From Paenibacillus silvae (GTDB taxonomy: Bacteria > Bacillota > Bacilli > Paenibacillales > Paenibacillaceae): a DNA stretch of 64,000 bases. The stretch lies in contig NZ_BMFU01000001.1 in the NCBI RefSeq assembly GCF_014639235.1, positions 1,116,001 through 1,180,000 on the forward strand, read 5' to 3'. This document shows, piece after piece, positions 43,552 to 52,737 of this stretch; position 1 is the stretch's first letter; the number at the start of each line of letters is the position of its first letter. The translations under genes were made by a program, and so were the position numbers. Under the pieces are notes generated by a model. That model saw only the letters and a list, made by a program, of their open reading frames with translations. It had not been told where the DNA came from and did no database searches.

Positions 43552-46500
43552 GTGGCTTTCATTGAAAGATACGTAATCAATGATACCGGTGCTATAACTT
43601 TTACAGGAAATACGCTGGGGCTAAGTCGATCCAATACCGTTGGCGTTCCGGGTACGGTGGACAGTATTGGCGCTTATATTATCACGGATACCAGCATACA
43701 ATTTGGCTCTTATCCCCCTGGAACAACTAATCTTTTTCAAAACAATAGCTCCGCTGCCATTCTGAATTTGCCTGCAGGCAGCACCGTTCTCTATGCCGAG
43801 TTAATCTGGGGCGGAACGTATATTGATAATCAGGAGGACAATTCGGCGTTTATTAACAAAGATGTCATTCTAACAACGCCTGTCGGTGTAACCACCGTCT
43901 CTCCCGATCCAGCCACAGCTAGAGAAGTTTTACTATCAACGGCATCTGGATTTCCACGAACCTTCGCTTACGTAAGATCATCCGACGTTACCGATTTGAT
44001 TCGGGCCGGAGGTGCGGGTACATATGTCACAGGTGGTGTTGTAGGGACACTGTCTATACCGGACCCTAATTCCAATCATGCGGGTTGGACTCTTGGCGTT
44101 ATTTATCGTAATTCCTCTCTTCCCCTGCGTAATCTATCAATTCGAGTAGGAGCCGAGGTTATTCTTGCCACATTAGGTCCTGTTACTACATCGATCGAGG
44201 GCTTTGCGACCCCCTTTTCTGGTCCCTTGGCAGGCAGAGCCTTACTCGGAGCACAAGAGGGAGATGCAAGAATAACAGGAGATCAAGCCCTGTTTGGTCC
44301 TACGGTGTCAAATCTCACGGCGTTATCCGGTCCTAACAATTTTGCAACCAATTTCTTCGCTTCCCAGATCAACGGAGACACCGGGGCACTCGACACCACG
44401 GGCACCTTTGGCAATCGGAATCAGATTAACGGTACACCGGGTACAGATATCGTTGGTGGACGTCAAGGCTGGGATATTACAAACGTAGATGTGAGCAGCA
44501 CATTAAGAAATACTCAGACTTCAGCTTTATTGCGTCTGACCACATCGGGTGACGGTTATTTGGTTGATTCCTTTGCGCTGCAAATCGATATTAATACACC
44601 TGTGATCACCGCTACGAAAACAGCAAGTGAAGAGGACGCCATTGTTGGAGACATTATTACGTATTCAGTTCTTGTAGAGAACACTTCCGCTTCGAATGCT
44701 ACGGACATAGTTGTGTTCGACAATGTTCCAGGGGGAAGCTCGTTTATCCCTGACAGTGTGACAATTAACGGTGTCTCGCAGCCAGGAACGGAGCCTATAA
44801 CCGGAATTTTTGTCGGCCCACTTCCGGCAGGCACCTCGGTTGTTGTTACATTTCAGGTACAGGTAACCTCATTGCCTACGCCGCCTCGTCTGTTTGACCA
44901 GGCGAAAGTAGGTTATACAGCACCTACCGTTCTGGATGGCCCAATCATCTCCAATGAGGCTCCATCTAACGCAGTAACGATTCCTGTCTTTCAACCTGAC
45001 ATCACGATTGTGAAAAGCGCAGATACAGCCAATGCACTCGTTGGCAGTACAGTGACATATACACTAGTCGTAACAAATGTTGGAAATATTGATGCATTCA
45101 GCACAGTAATAGACCCGATTCCGGAAGGCTCCAGCTTTGTACCGGGCAGTGTTACAGTTAACGGGACCGTGCAGCCTGCGGCTGATCCCGTTTCTGGGAT
45201 TGACATTGGAAATGTAGCTATTGGTGATACAGTCACCATCACATTCCAGGTACTGGTGGCTGGGCTGTTTCGAGGATTCGACCTAACGAATCAGGGTACG
45301 GTCAACTATACTTCCCAACTGCCTGATGGGCGGGTGATCACAGACACATCCGTATCCAATATCGTAACGGTGACGGTATCCACTCCACTGGTCAGTGTTA
45401 CCAAAACAGCCAATGTCATTGATGCTGTGGTCGGAGATACCCTGACATACACCGTTGTTATCACTAATTCAGACACTGTTCCGATTGACAACGTTGTATT
45501 TGCGGATGCCATTCCAGCCGGATCGGTATTTATTCCCGGCAGTGTAACCATTGATGGAATCGTTCAGCCGACAACAGATCCGGCCGCAGGAGTTAGTCTT
45601 GGGACCATTGATCCTGGTGTATCTGTCACCGTCACATTCAGCACTGACGTTATTACCTTACCCGAGCCCCCCGAGCTGGCTGATCAGGCACAGGTTACTT
45701 TTACGAGTGGACCATTCCAGCAGGCATCCTTCTCTGATCCTTTGGTGATCCCTGTATATCAGCCGATCATTACAACAACCAAAACCTCTGATCCGACCTT
45801 TTCAACTGTGGGTCAGACGGTGACGTACCAATTCAATTTCACAAATTCCGGCAACATTGCAGCAGACTCAACACTGACGGATGTAATACCGCCTGATGCC
45901 GCGTTTGTGCCGGGGACCGTGATATCCAATGGCATTCCATTGCCTGCAGCTGACCCTAATGTTGGCATTCCGTTAGGAACGCTGGCTCCGGAGGAATCCC
46001 TGTTCGTTACGTTTCAGATCATCGTAAATACACTGCCTGCCAATCAGCAGTTAACCAATCAGGCAGTAACGGATTATACATTTAGTCCACCGGATGGCCG
46101 GGTCATTCCGGGAAGCTCCCCCTCCAATGAGATCATCCTTCCGATATCTGCCCCGGACCCGATTGTAACCAAAAGCGCAGATGTCATTGATGCTGTGGAC
46201 GGAGATGTGATCACTTACACCATCATTATCGATAATATTGAAAGCTTCACGGTCAATGACGTTATATTTGCCGACTCGATCTCAGCCGGCTCCGTGCTTG
46301 TGCCAGATAGTGTAACCTTGAACGGGACAGTCATTCCGGGAGCAGACCCTTCCACTGGCATTAATATCGGGAGCATTCCCGGCAATAGTCAGGTTGTTGT
46401 GACCTTCCAGGTCAGTGTTACCGATCTGCCCGTGCCTCTGCCCAATCCTTTTAACTTGACAGACCAAGCGAGCATCCATTTTATTGTCGGAACAACCGCT

Positions 46501-48888
46501 GTAGAGAACTTGTCCAATATCGTAACCATCCCCGTGTATAGTCCAATAATTACTATCGATAAATCCGCTTACGAATCCATTGCGATTGTGGGAGATACGA
46601 TTACTTACTCTTTACTTATCACCAATACGGGGAATCTGAATGCAGATGTCATATTGTTCGACCCGCTTCCGCCGGGAGAGACATTTGTGCAAAACAGTGT
46701 GTTCATTAACGGTAATCGTTGGAGCGGAACCAGTCCCTTGACAGGCATTATTCTAGGCACGATTTCTCGTGAATTTCCTGTAAATGTAACATTCCAGGCT
46801 GCAGTCACTTCACTTCCTGATTCTCCTGTACTGAACAATCAAACCAGAGCTGACTATGTTGCCCTCCTGCCGAACGGTCGCATTCTCAGTGACAGTATAT
46901 TATCCAATATCGTCTCCATCCCGGTTACGGCTGATGATATTATATCTGTTGTGAAATCAACGCCTACTGAGCGTGTTCAGATTGGGGAAACCGTTACCTA
47001 TACGATGTTGATCCAAAATAATGTAGCAACGCCAATTACCGATGTTGTGCTTACGGACCCGATTCCAGCCAGTACCACATTTGTTCTGGGAAGTGTTACT
47101 ATAGATGGCACGGTTATCCCCGATGCCGATCCCGCTGCAGGCATAGCGATCAGTTCAATCATGCAAAATGACTCAGCAACCGTCACTTTTCAAGTTATCG
47201 TTAATGAACTTGTTCTTAATGAGCCTGTGCCTGTCCTTGTAACCAACCAGGCCCAAGTTCAATTTACCACAGGAAATTTCACAGATACCGTGGTGTCCAA
47301 TGCAGTGACAACACCTGTAGATATCCCGGTCATCACGATTGTCAAAGCGGCAAGCTCTCAGAATGTACAGTTTGGAGATACGGTTCAGTATCTGTTTACC
47401 GTCAGTAATTCAGGGCAGATTCCAGCTCAGGTGACCTTGTTCGATACACTGTCTTCCAATACGGCTTTTGTAGAGGGCAGTGTCGAATCCAATGGCAGCC
47501 GTTTGCCTTCAGCAAACCCGGTTACTGGCATTCCTTTGGGAACGATTGCTCCGGGGCAGCAAATTGAAGTAGCCCTCTCGGTGACCCTTACCTCCATACC
47601 TCCGAATCTGGAGATTATAAATCAAGCGACCGTAAGCTTTACTTTCCTTACTGCAGATGGAAGAACACTCACTGACAACTCACAATCGAATCCCGTCATC
47701 CTTTATGTAAACAGCCCTAATGTATCCATTAACAAAACAACGAACAGGCCGGATGCCTTACCTGGTGATGTCATTACCTATACCATACTTATACGCAATA
47801 ATAATCAATCTCTTATAAGTTCCGTTGTATTAACTGATCCAATTCCCCCGGGGACAGCCCTGGTAACGGGCAGTGTTGTCGTTAACGGAGTAGCAGCACC
47901 GTCAGGAAGCCCTGCGAATGGAATCAATCTCGGCATTATTCCACCCGGGGGCACTGCTACCGTGTCCTTCCAAGTCAGCGTGAACACCAACACGACGCTT
48001 TCACCGATTACCAATCAGGCAAACCTTCGCTATATGTTGGGACAGACGGTTTTTACGATCCAATCCAATCCTGTCAACGTACTGGTGACTTCCCATTCAA
48101 CAACACAGATTACGCTTCAAAAAACGGCGGACAAAACTTCGGTTGTTGTGGGCGATGCCATCACATATCAGGCCGCTGTTACCAATACAGGAAACACAAT
48201 CGTTCAGGTTACGATCACCGATCCGATTCCAATTGGAACTCGTTTTGTTGAAGGAAGTGTACGATTGAATGGACAGCTGCTTGCTGGTGCCAATCCGGCA
48301 GCAGGCATCTTCATCGCATCCCTTCAGCCTGGGAGGGTAGCTTATGTGACGTTCCAGGCCATCGTGATCAATCAGCCTGTGAGCGGTAATATCATTAATC
48401 AAATTACAGCTGTATTTCAGGCCCAAGGCCAGACCACAACAGGGTCACTGCAATCCAATACAGTGGTTATATCCAGCCGATTGCCTCAGCTTACGATTGT
48501 CAAAAGTGCCAACAAATCGGAAGCCGAGGTCAATACTCACCTGCGTTACAAAATTCTCATTCAGAACGAAAGTTCATTACCTGCAACAGAGGTTACTTTG
48601 AGGGATATCATTCAAGCAGAGTCTGTTTTTATTGCCGGAAGTGTGGTGGTAAACGGGCAACTCAAGCCGGATGCGGATATTACCAAAGGGCTGTCACTGG
48701 AAACCATTCCACCAAAAGGAACTGTTGACGTTCAATTTAATGTGTGGGTTAATCGTATACCTGAGAACTACAGGCTGGTAAATCAGGCTTCACTGCATTT
48801 CTATATTGCTCTGCCCGATGGTAGCCTCCTGCCTTCATTTCTGTCCTCCAATAAAACGGATGTGGAAATTACAGAGCAGGAAGAATAG
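43552..48888 (+). CDS. Giant DUF11-repeat surface-type protein
   Basis: 1778 aa from a GTG start, AAAGGA about 11 bases upstream. The N-terminal ~345 residues (ERYVINDTGAITFTGNTLGL; NLPAGSTVLYAELIWGGTYI; RQGWDITNVDVSSTLRNT) form a DUF3344-like domain. From about residue 347 there are eleven tandem DUF11 repeats of ~130 residues, each opening with a pattern such as ITIVKSADTANALVGSTVTY and containing a D-x-IPxGxxFVPGSVxVNG core and an NQAxVxY end. No signal peptide, membrane helix, LPXTG motif or SLH domain is visible, so how it leaves the cell, or whether it coats the spore, is open. DUF11 proteins are usually adhesive stalks. Single-gene unit. Confidence 0.85.
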   Translation: MAFIERYVINDTGAITFTGNTLGLSRSNTVGVPGTVDSIGAYIITDTSIQFGSYPPGTTNLFQNNSSAAILNLPAGSTVLYAELIWGGTYIDNQEDNSAFINKDVILTTPVGVTTVSPDPATAREVLLSTASGFPRTFAYVRSSDVTDLIRAGGAGTYVTGGVVGTLSIPDPNSNHAGWTLGVIYRNSSLPLRNLSIRVGAEVILATLGPVTTSIEGFATPFSGPLAGRALLGAQEGDARITGDQALFGPTVSNLTALSGPNNFATNFFASQINGDTGALDTTGTFGNRNQINGTPGTDIVGGRQGWDITNVDVSSTLRNTQTSALLRLTTSGDGYLVDSFALQIDINTPVITATKTASEEDAIVGDIITYSVLVENTSASNATDIVVFDNVPGGSSFIPDSVTINGVSQPGTEPITGIFVGPLPAGTSVVVTFQVQVTSLPTPPRLFDQAKVGYTAPTVLDGPIISNEAPSNAVTIPVFQPDITIVKSADTANALVGSTVTYTLVVTNVGNIDAFSTVIDPIPEGSSFVPGSVTVNGTVQPAADPVSGIDIGNVAIGDTVTITFQVLVAGLFRGFDLTNQGTVNYTSQLPDGRVITDTSVSNIVTVTVSTPLVSVTKTANVIDAVVGDTLTYTVVITNSDTVPIDNVVFADAIPAGSVFIPGSVTIDGIVQPTTDPAAGVSLGTIDPGVSVTVTFSTDVITLPEPPELADQAQVTFTSGPFQQASFSDPLVIPVYQPIITTTKTSDPTFSTVGQTVTYQFNFTNSGNIAADSTLTDVIPPDAAFVPGTVISNGIPLPAADPNVGIPLGTLAPEESLFVTFQIIVNTLPANQQLTNQAVTDYTFSPPDGRVIPGSSPSNEIILPISAPDPIVTKSADVIDAVDGDVITYTIIIDNIESFTVNDVIFADSISAGSVLVPDSVTLNGTVIPGADPSTGINIGSIPGNSQVVVTFQVSVTDLPVPLPNPFNLTDQASIHFIVGTTAVENLSNIVTIPVYSPIITIDKSAYESIAIVGDTITYSLLITNTGNLNADVILFDPLPPGETFVQNSVFINGNRWSGTSPLTGIILGTISREFPVNVTFQAAVTSLPDSPVLNNQTRADYVALLPNGRILSDSILSNIVSIPVTADDIISVVKSTPTERVQIGETVTYTMLIQNNVATPITDVVLTDPIPASTTFVLGSVTIDGTVIPDADPAAGIAISSIMQNDSATVTFQVIVNELVLNEPVPVLVTNQAQVQFTTGNFTDTVVSNAVTTPVDIPVITIVKAASSQNVQFGDTVQYLFTVSNSGQIPAQVTLFDTLSSNTAFVEGSVESNGSRLPSANPVTGIPLGTIAPGQQIEVALSVTLTSIPPNLEIINQATVSFTFLTADGRTLTDNSQSNPVILYVNSPNVSINKTTNRPDALPGDVITYTILIRNNNQSLISSVVLTDPIPPGTALVTGSVVVNGVAAPSGSPANGINLGIIPPGGTATVSFQVSVNTNTTLSPITNQANLRYMLGQTVFTIQSNPVNVLVTSHSTTQITLQKTADKTSVVVGDAITYQAAVTNTGNTIVQVTITDPIPIGTRFVEGSVRLNGQLLAGANPAAGIFIASLQPGRVAYVTFQAIVINQPVSGNIINQITAVFQAQGQTTTGSLQSNTVVISSRLPQLTIVKSANKSEAEVNTHLRYKILIQNESSLPATEVTLRDIIQAESVFIAGSVVVNGQLKPDADITKGLSLETIPPKGTVDVQFNVWVNRIPENYRLVNQASLHFYIALPDGSLLPSFLSSNKTDVEITEQEE

Positions 48889-48952
48889 GGTCTTGAAGGC
48901 AAAATGCTGCTTTAGTCTTTCCCTTACACTCTACTTTTCACTGACATTCAAT

Positions 48953-49708
48953 CTAACCGAATCGGCCGCTGATATAATCCTGTGTACGCGGATCGGCAGG
49001 TTCGGCGAACATGCTCTTGGTCGCCGAGTATTCCACAACTTCGCCGTTCAGGAAAAAAACGGTCTGCTGGGAAACACGCGCTGCCTGCTGCATGTTGTGC
49101 GTAACCATCACAATGGTATAACGCTCCTTCAGTTCATGCGTCAGCTCTTCAATTTTGAAGGTGGAGACCGGATCAAGCGAAGCCGTCGCTTCATCCATTA
49201 GCAGAATATCCGGTTCCACCGCCAAAGCGCGAGCGATGCAAAGTCGCTGCTGCTGTCCCCCCGACAGACTGAGTGCCGAGCGCTTCAGGTTGTCTTTGAC
49301 CTCGTCCCAGAGAGCGGCGGAGCGCAGACTGCGTTCCACGATCTCATCCAGCTTTTTTTTGCCATGAATCCCGTGCTGTCTTGGTCCGAATGCTATGTTG
49401 TCGTAGATTGATTTCGGGAAAGGATTGGGCGACTGAAAAACCATACCGATCTTCTTGCGCAATGTCTCCACATGAACGTCACCGCTATATATATCCGTTC
49501 CACCGACAGCCACTGTCCCTTCGATGCGTGTTCCGGGTATCCGGTCATTCATACGATTTAGCGTACGCAGCAAGGTGGATTTGCCACAGCCGGATGGACC
49601 GATAAATGCGGTTATAGCCCGTTCCGGGATATCAATAGAAACCTGCTTCAGCGCCTGAAAGGTGCCGTAAAACAAATTCAGTTTGTTGATTTCGATAATG
49701 GATTGCAC
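48953..49708 (-). CDS. pstB: Phosphate ABC transporter ATP-binding protein PstB
   Basis: 251 aa from a GTG start with AGGAGG 7 bases upstream. Walker A GPSGCGKST (37-45), the PstB-type LRTLNRMND and VFQSPNPFPKSIYDNIAFG PR, signature LSGGQQQRLCIARAL, Walker B LLMDEATASLDP and H-loop VTHNMQQA. The Q-loop N-P-F-P-x-S-I stretch is specific for PstB. It powers high-affinity phosphate uptake by PstC/PstA and is the last gene of the pst cluster; no phoU follows within the window, as the next gene is convergent. Confidence 0.95.
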   Translation of the reverse strand: MQSIIEINKLNLFYGTFQALKQVSIDIPERAITAFIGPSGCGKSTLLRTLNRMNDRIPGTRIEGTVAVGGTDIYSGDVHVETLRKKIGMVFQSPNPFPKSIYDNIAFGPRQHGIHGKKKLDEIVERSLRSAALWDEVKDNLKRSALSLSGGQQQRLCIARALAVEPDILLMDEATASLDPVSTFKIEELTHELKERYTIVMVTHNMQQAARVSQQTVFFLNGEVVEYSATKSMFAEPADPRTQDYISGRFG

Positions 49709-49752
49709 GAGGTGTCCTCCTGACCATGAATTAGAATGTACTCCCTTGAGTC

Positions 49753-50661
49753 TCAGACTTTATTTTTGCGAGAATTGAACCACAGCGGCACACGGAACAA
49801 AATGTTGATCAGCAGCACGACAAAGATCAGCACCGCCGTAGATTTCTGAGCAATCTGCTCCGCATCCGGCACAATGGCCTCGGACTGGATATACCATAGA
49901 TGCACAGCCAGCGTTCCGCCTGGCGATAACAGATTGAAATCCCACATCTCGCCGGATGTCGATACGCCAGCAGTCAGGATAATCACAGCACTTTCACCAA
50001 AAGCACGGCCCGCGGTCAGACAGATGCCTGTCATGATACCGTTCAGAGCGACAGGCAAAATGACCTTGCGAATCGTCTGCAGATGCGTTGCTCCCAGTGC
50101 AAACGAGCCGTTTCGAAGCTCGGTCGGCACAGCGCGGACCGCTTCCTCCGTTACCCGGGTCAACACGGGCAGGTTCAGAAAAGCAAGGCTGACCGCAGCT
50201 CCGAGAATCGTCAGACCAATCTCGAAATACTCCACAAACAGCGCAATTCCGAACAAACCGAAAATAATGGATGGAACGGACGACAGCCCTTCTACACAGA
50301 TCCGTACAATCTCGATGAGTTTATGGTTAGGCGCAAATTCAGCCAGATAGATTCCGGCTGCAAGACCGATCGGTATGGAGATCAGAAGAGACAGAAACAG
50401 CACATAGAACGAGTTGAACAGTGCCGGGCCTATACCTCCGCCTTCCTCAATCTCACTCGGTACACCGTACAGGAAATCCCAGCTGAGCATCGGCAGGCCT
50501 TTTTGCAGCAGCAGGAACAAAAGTCCAACAATAAATAGAATGACAAGGATACCGATACCCCATACTGCGCCGGTGAACAGCCGATCCATCCATGCAGCAG
50601 ATGCTCTTCGTTTGCCAAAGGAATACGCTGGAGCTAGAGACGCCTCTTTCTTCATGCTCAC
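49753..50661 (-). CDS. pstA: Phosphate ABC transporter permease PstA
   Basis: 302 aa. The GTG start overlaps the TGA of pstC in GTGA, with GAGGGGG upstream, so translation is coupled. Six membrane segments and the PstA EAA-type loop (VPTELRNGSFALGATHLQTI RKVILPVALNGIMTGICL) are present, with AFGESAVIILTAG near the end. Forms the phosphate channel with PstC. Confidence 0.95.
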   Translation of the reverse strand: MSMKKEASLAPAYSFGKRRASAAWMDRLFTGAVWGIGILVILFIVGLLFLLLQKGLPMLSWDFLYGVPSEIEEGGGIGPALFNSFYVLFLSLLISIPIGLAAGIYLAEFAPNHKLIEIVRICVEGLSSVPSIIFGLFGIALFVEYFEIGLTILGAAVSLAFLNLPVLTRVTEEAVRAVPTELRNGSFALGATHLQTIRKVILPVALNGIMTGICLTAGRAFGESAVIILTAGVSTSGEMWDFNLLSPGGTLAVHLWYIQSEAIVPDAEQIAQKSTAVLIFVVLLINILFRVPLWFNSRKNKV

Positions 50662-51626
50662 AGGTGACGGCCCCCTCTCTTCTGCAGCATTCTCACCGCA
50701 ACGATCATCAGGATCGAAATAGCAAGCAGAATAAAGCCCATCATGTACAGGCCATGATTCCAGGTGGAATCAAACTCCACACTGGAGATTTGCATCACAA
50801 TGTTACTGGTCAGCACGGCGGTTGGCGTAAACAGACTGGTTGGAAGCTGCGCTGTGTTGCCAATAACCATGACCACCGCCATCGTCTCTCCGATTGCACG
50901 CGTCATTCCCAGAATGACCGCATACATAATACCGCCTCTAGCCGCAGGCAGCACGACCCGGGTAATCGTCTGAAACCGATTCGTACCGAGTGCATAAGCC
51001 GCATCACGATATTTGTTCGGTACAGCCGAGATGGCATCATCACTGATACGGCTAATCGTTGGCAGCACCATAATCGTCAGCACAATAGACGCGGCAAGCA
51101 GACCATCTGCCAGATCACGACCGCTCAAGTCTCTCAGCCAGGGGATCAACACCGTCAAGCCGAGAAAGCCATACACGACAGACGGAATACCCACCAGCAG
51201 ATCGAGCACAGGACGCAACAAGGTACGAAGCCATTTCGGTGTCATTTCAGCCAGAAAAACAGCGATGATGACCGACAGAGGAATTGCCATCAGCATCGTT
51301 AATCCAGTGAGCGCAAACGTACCCAGAATAAAGGTTAAAGCACCGTAGTGTTCATTTTCCGGGTCCCAGTTGGTAGAGAAAAAGAATTCCTTCAACGAAA
51401 CATCGGCAAAGGTCAGGACACCTGTACGCAGCATAAGCACCAGAATACAGAACAGAACGAGACATACAAATGCCGCGCTGGCAATACAGAGGATGCGAAA
51501 CATTCGGTTAGACCACCGGAGACGTGCTTTTCGGTCAAAACGTCTTCCCTTGCCGGGCGCTCTGCCAAGGCTTGAGCCAAGCTCATTCGGAGCCGGACTC
51601 TTCGCTGGTGGATTCATTTCCATCAT
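50658..51626 (-). CDS. pstC: Phosphate ABC transporter permease PstC
   Basis: 322 aa. A basic, proline-rich cytoplasmic N-terminus precedes six membrane segments. PstC signatures: LRPVLDLLVGIPSVVYGFLG, VPNKYRDAAYALGTNRFQTI TRVVLPAA and TRAIGETMAVVMVIGN. GGAAGAG lies upstream of the ATG. It overlaps pstA by 4 bases and follows pstS by 120 bases. Confidence 0.95.
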   Translation of the reverse strand: MMEMNPPAKSPAPNELGSSLGRAPGKGRRFDRKARLRWSNRMFRILCIASAAFVCLVLFCILVLMLRTGVLTFADVSLKEFFFSTNWDPENEHYGALTFILGTFALTGLTMLMAIPLSVIIAVFLAEMTPKWLRTLLRPVLDLLVGIPSVVYGFLGLTVLIPWLRDLSGRDLADGLLAASIVLTIMVLPTISRISDDAISAVPNKYRDAAYALGTNRFQTITRVVLPAARGGIMYAVILGMTRAIGETMAVVMVIGNTAQLPTSLFTPTAVLTSNIVMQISSVEFDSTWNHGLYMMGFILLAISILMIVAVRMLQKRGGRHL

Positions 51627-51746
51627 AGAGGACTCTTCCTTTCACATAGAGAAGCCAGCTTGGCGACCATGCGCGGAAGCTGGCTGTCTCTTTCTTATAA
51701 GATGCATGGTGCTGAATTGAAGTCTGATTCAGATCAGACTGAACGT

Positions 51747-52619
51747 TTATTTAACGGCTGCAAGCGGAATAAATTTCAGCTTTTTCAGGGAACCATTCTG
51801 GAACTTGCTGCTTTGAATGTATTCGATGAACGCTTTGGTTGCGCCTGTTGGTTGTCCTTTGGTCATGTAGTATCCAATGCCCCATACTTTGTACGTTTTG
51901 TTCAACACGTTTTTCTCTGTTGGAGCGACGCCATTAATGGAGACAGCTTTCATTTTGCTTGTTACGTAAGGCAGGTCGATGTAACCGATCGCGTTAGGTG
52001 TCGTTTCAATGGTTGTTTTCATGTCGCCGCTGGAGCCTACTTCTTTGTAGTTATCCCCTTTGCTCATGAAGTCTTTGCCATCGAGAGCTTTTTGCTGGAA
52101 GTTAACACGTGTTCCTGATCCAAACTTGCGGTTAACGACAACAATTTTACCGTCTGTACCGCCAACTTCTTTCCAGTTCGTTACTTTGCCGGAGAAGATG
52201 TCCTGCAATTGTTTTGTGGTCAAGCTTGTTACACCTACGTTGGAGTTAACTACCGCCGCAAACACGGTTACGGCTACCGGATTCGCCACTTGTCCTTCGA
52301 ATTTTTTGAAGCCAGGCACATCCTTGGATGCATCCCAGTCTACAGCACCGATATCGGCAATGCCTTTACGTACCGATTGCGGACCAGTCACCGAACCGGC
52401 AGCCGATGCGGAGATTTTTACTTTTGGATTGTCCTTCTTGAACTCACTTGCTGCCTGGAGTGTTAATGGAAGCAGTGCAGAAGATCCATTAATGACAATT
52501 TTGCCTTTCTCCGTGCTTTTGGCAGCCGATGCTGTCATTGCACCACCAAGTCCACCAAGTCCACCAACCAGGGATACAGCCATCAGCATGGCTGTGAAAG
52601 GTTTAATCCATTTTTTCAT
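51747..52619 (-). CDS. pstS: Phosphate-binding protein PstS
   Basis: 290 aa, ATG with GAGGAG upstream. The mature part has PstS motifs: INGSSALLPLTLQAASEF, the phosphate loop AGSVTGPQSVRKGIADIGAV, NRKFGSGTRVNFQQ and IGYIDLPYV. The signal peptide (KKWIKPFTAMLMAVSLVGGL ... TASAAKSTEKG) ends in an AxA signal-peptidase-I site with no lipobox Cys, so unlike most Gram-positive PstS proteins it appears not to be a lipoprotein. No clear Pho box was found in the 118 bases upstream. It delivers phosphate to PstC/PstA. Confidence 0.93.
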   Translation of the reverse strand: MKKWIKPFTAMLMAVSLVGGLGGLGGAMTASAAKSTEKGKIVINGSSALLPLTLQAASEFKKDNPKVKISASAAGSVTGPQSVRKGIADIGAVDWDASKDVPGFKKFEGQVANPVAVTVFAAVVNSNVGVTSLTTKQLQDIFSGKVTNWKEVGGTDGKIVVVNRKFGSGTRVNFQQKALDGKDFMSKGDNYKEVGSSGDMKTTIETTPNAIGYIDLPYVTSKMKAVSINGVAPTEKNVLNKTYKVWGIGYYMTKGQPTGATKAFIEYIQSSKFQNGSLKKLKFIPLAAVK

Positions 52620-52737
52620 TGTAAAAAGCTCCTCTCGAATTTAACGTTCAATTATAATTTTCAGTACATTTCATTTTAGATATCATTTCTCAGCTCAACT
52701 TCATTCATTTAGAAGTTTCTCTTTTTACTTCTGCTTC

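Noticed and set aside
52620..52737. Pho box upstream of pstS
   Set aside because: No pair of TTAACA-like repeats with 5-base spacing was found by eye on either strand.
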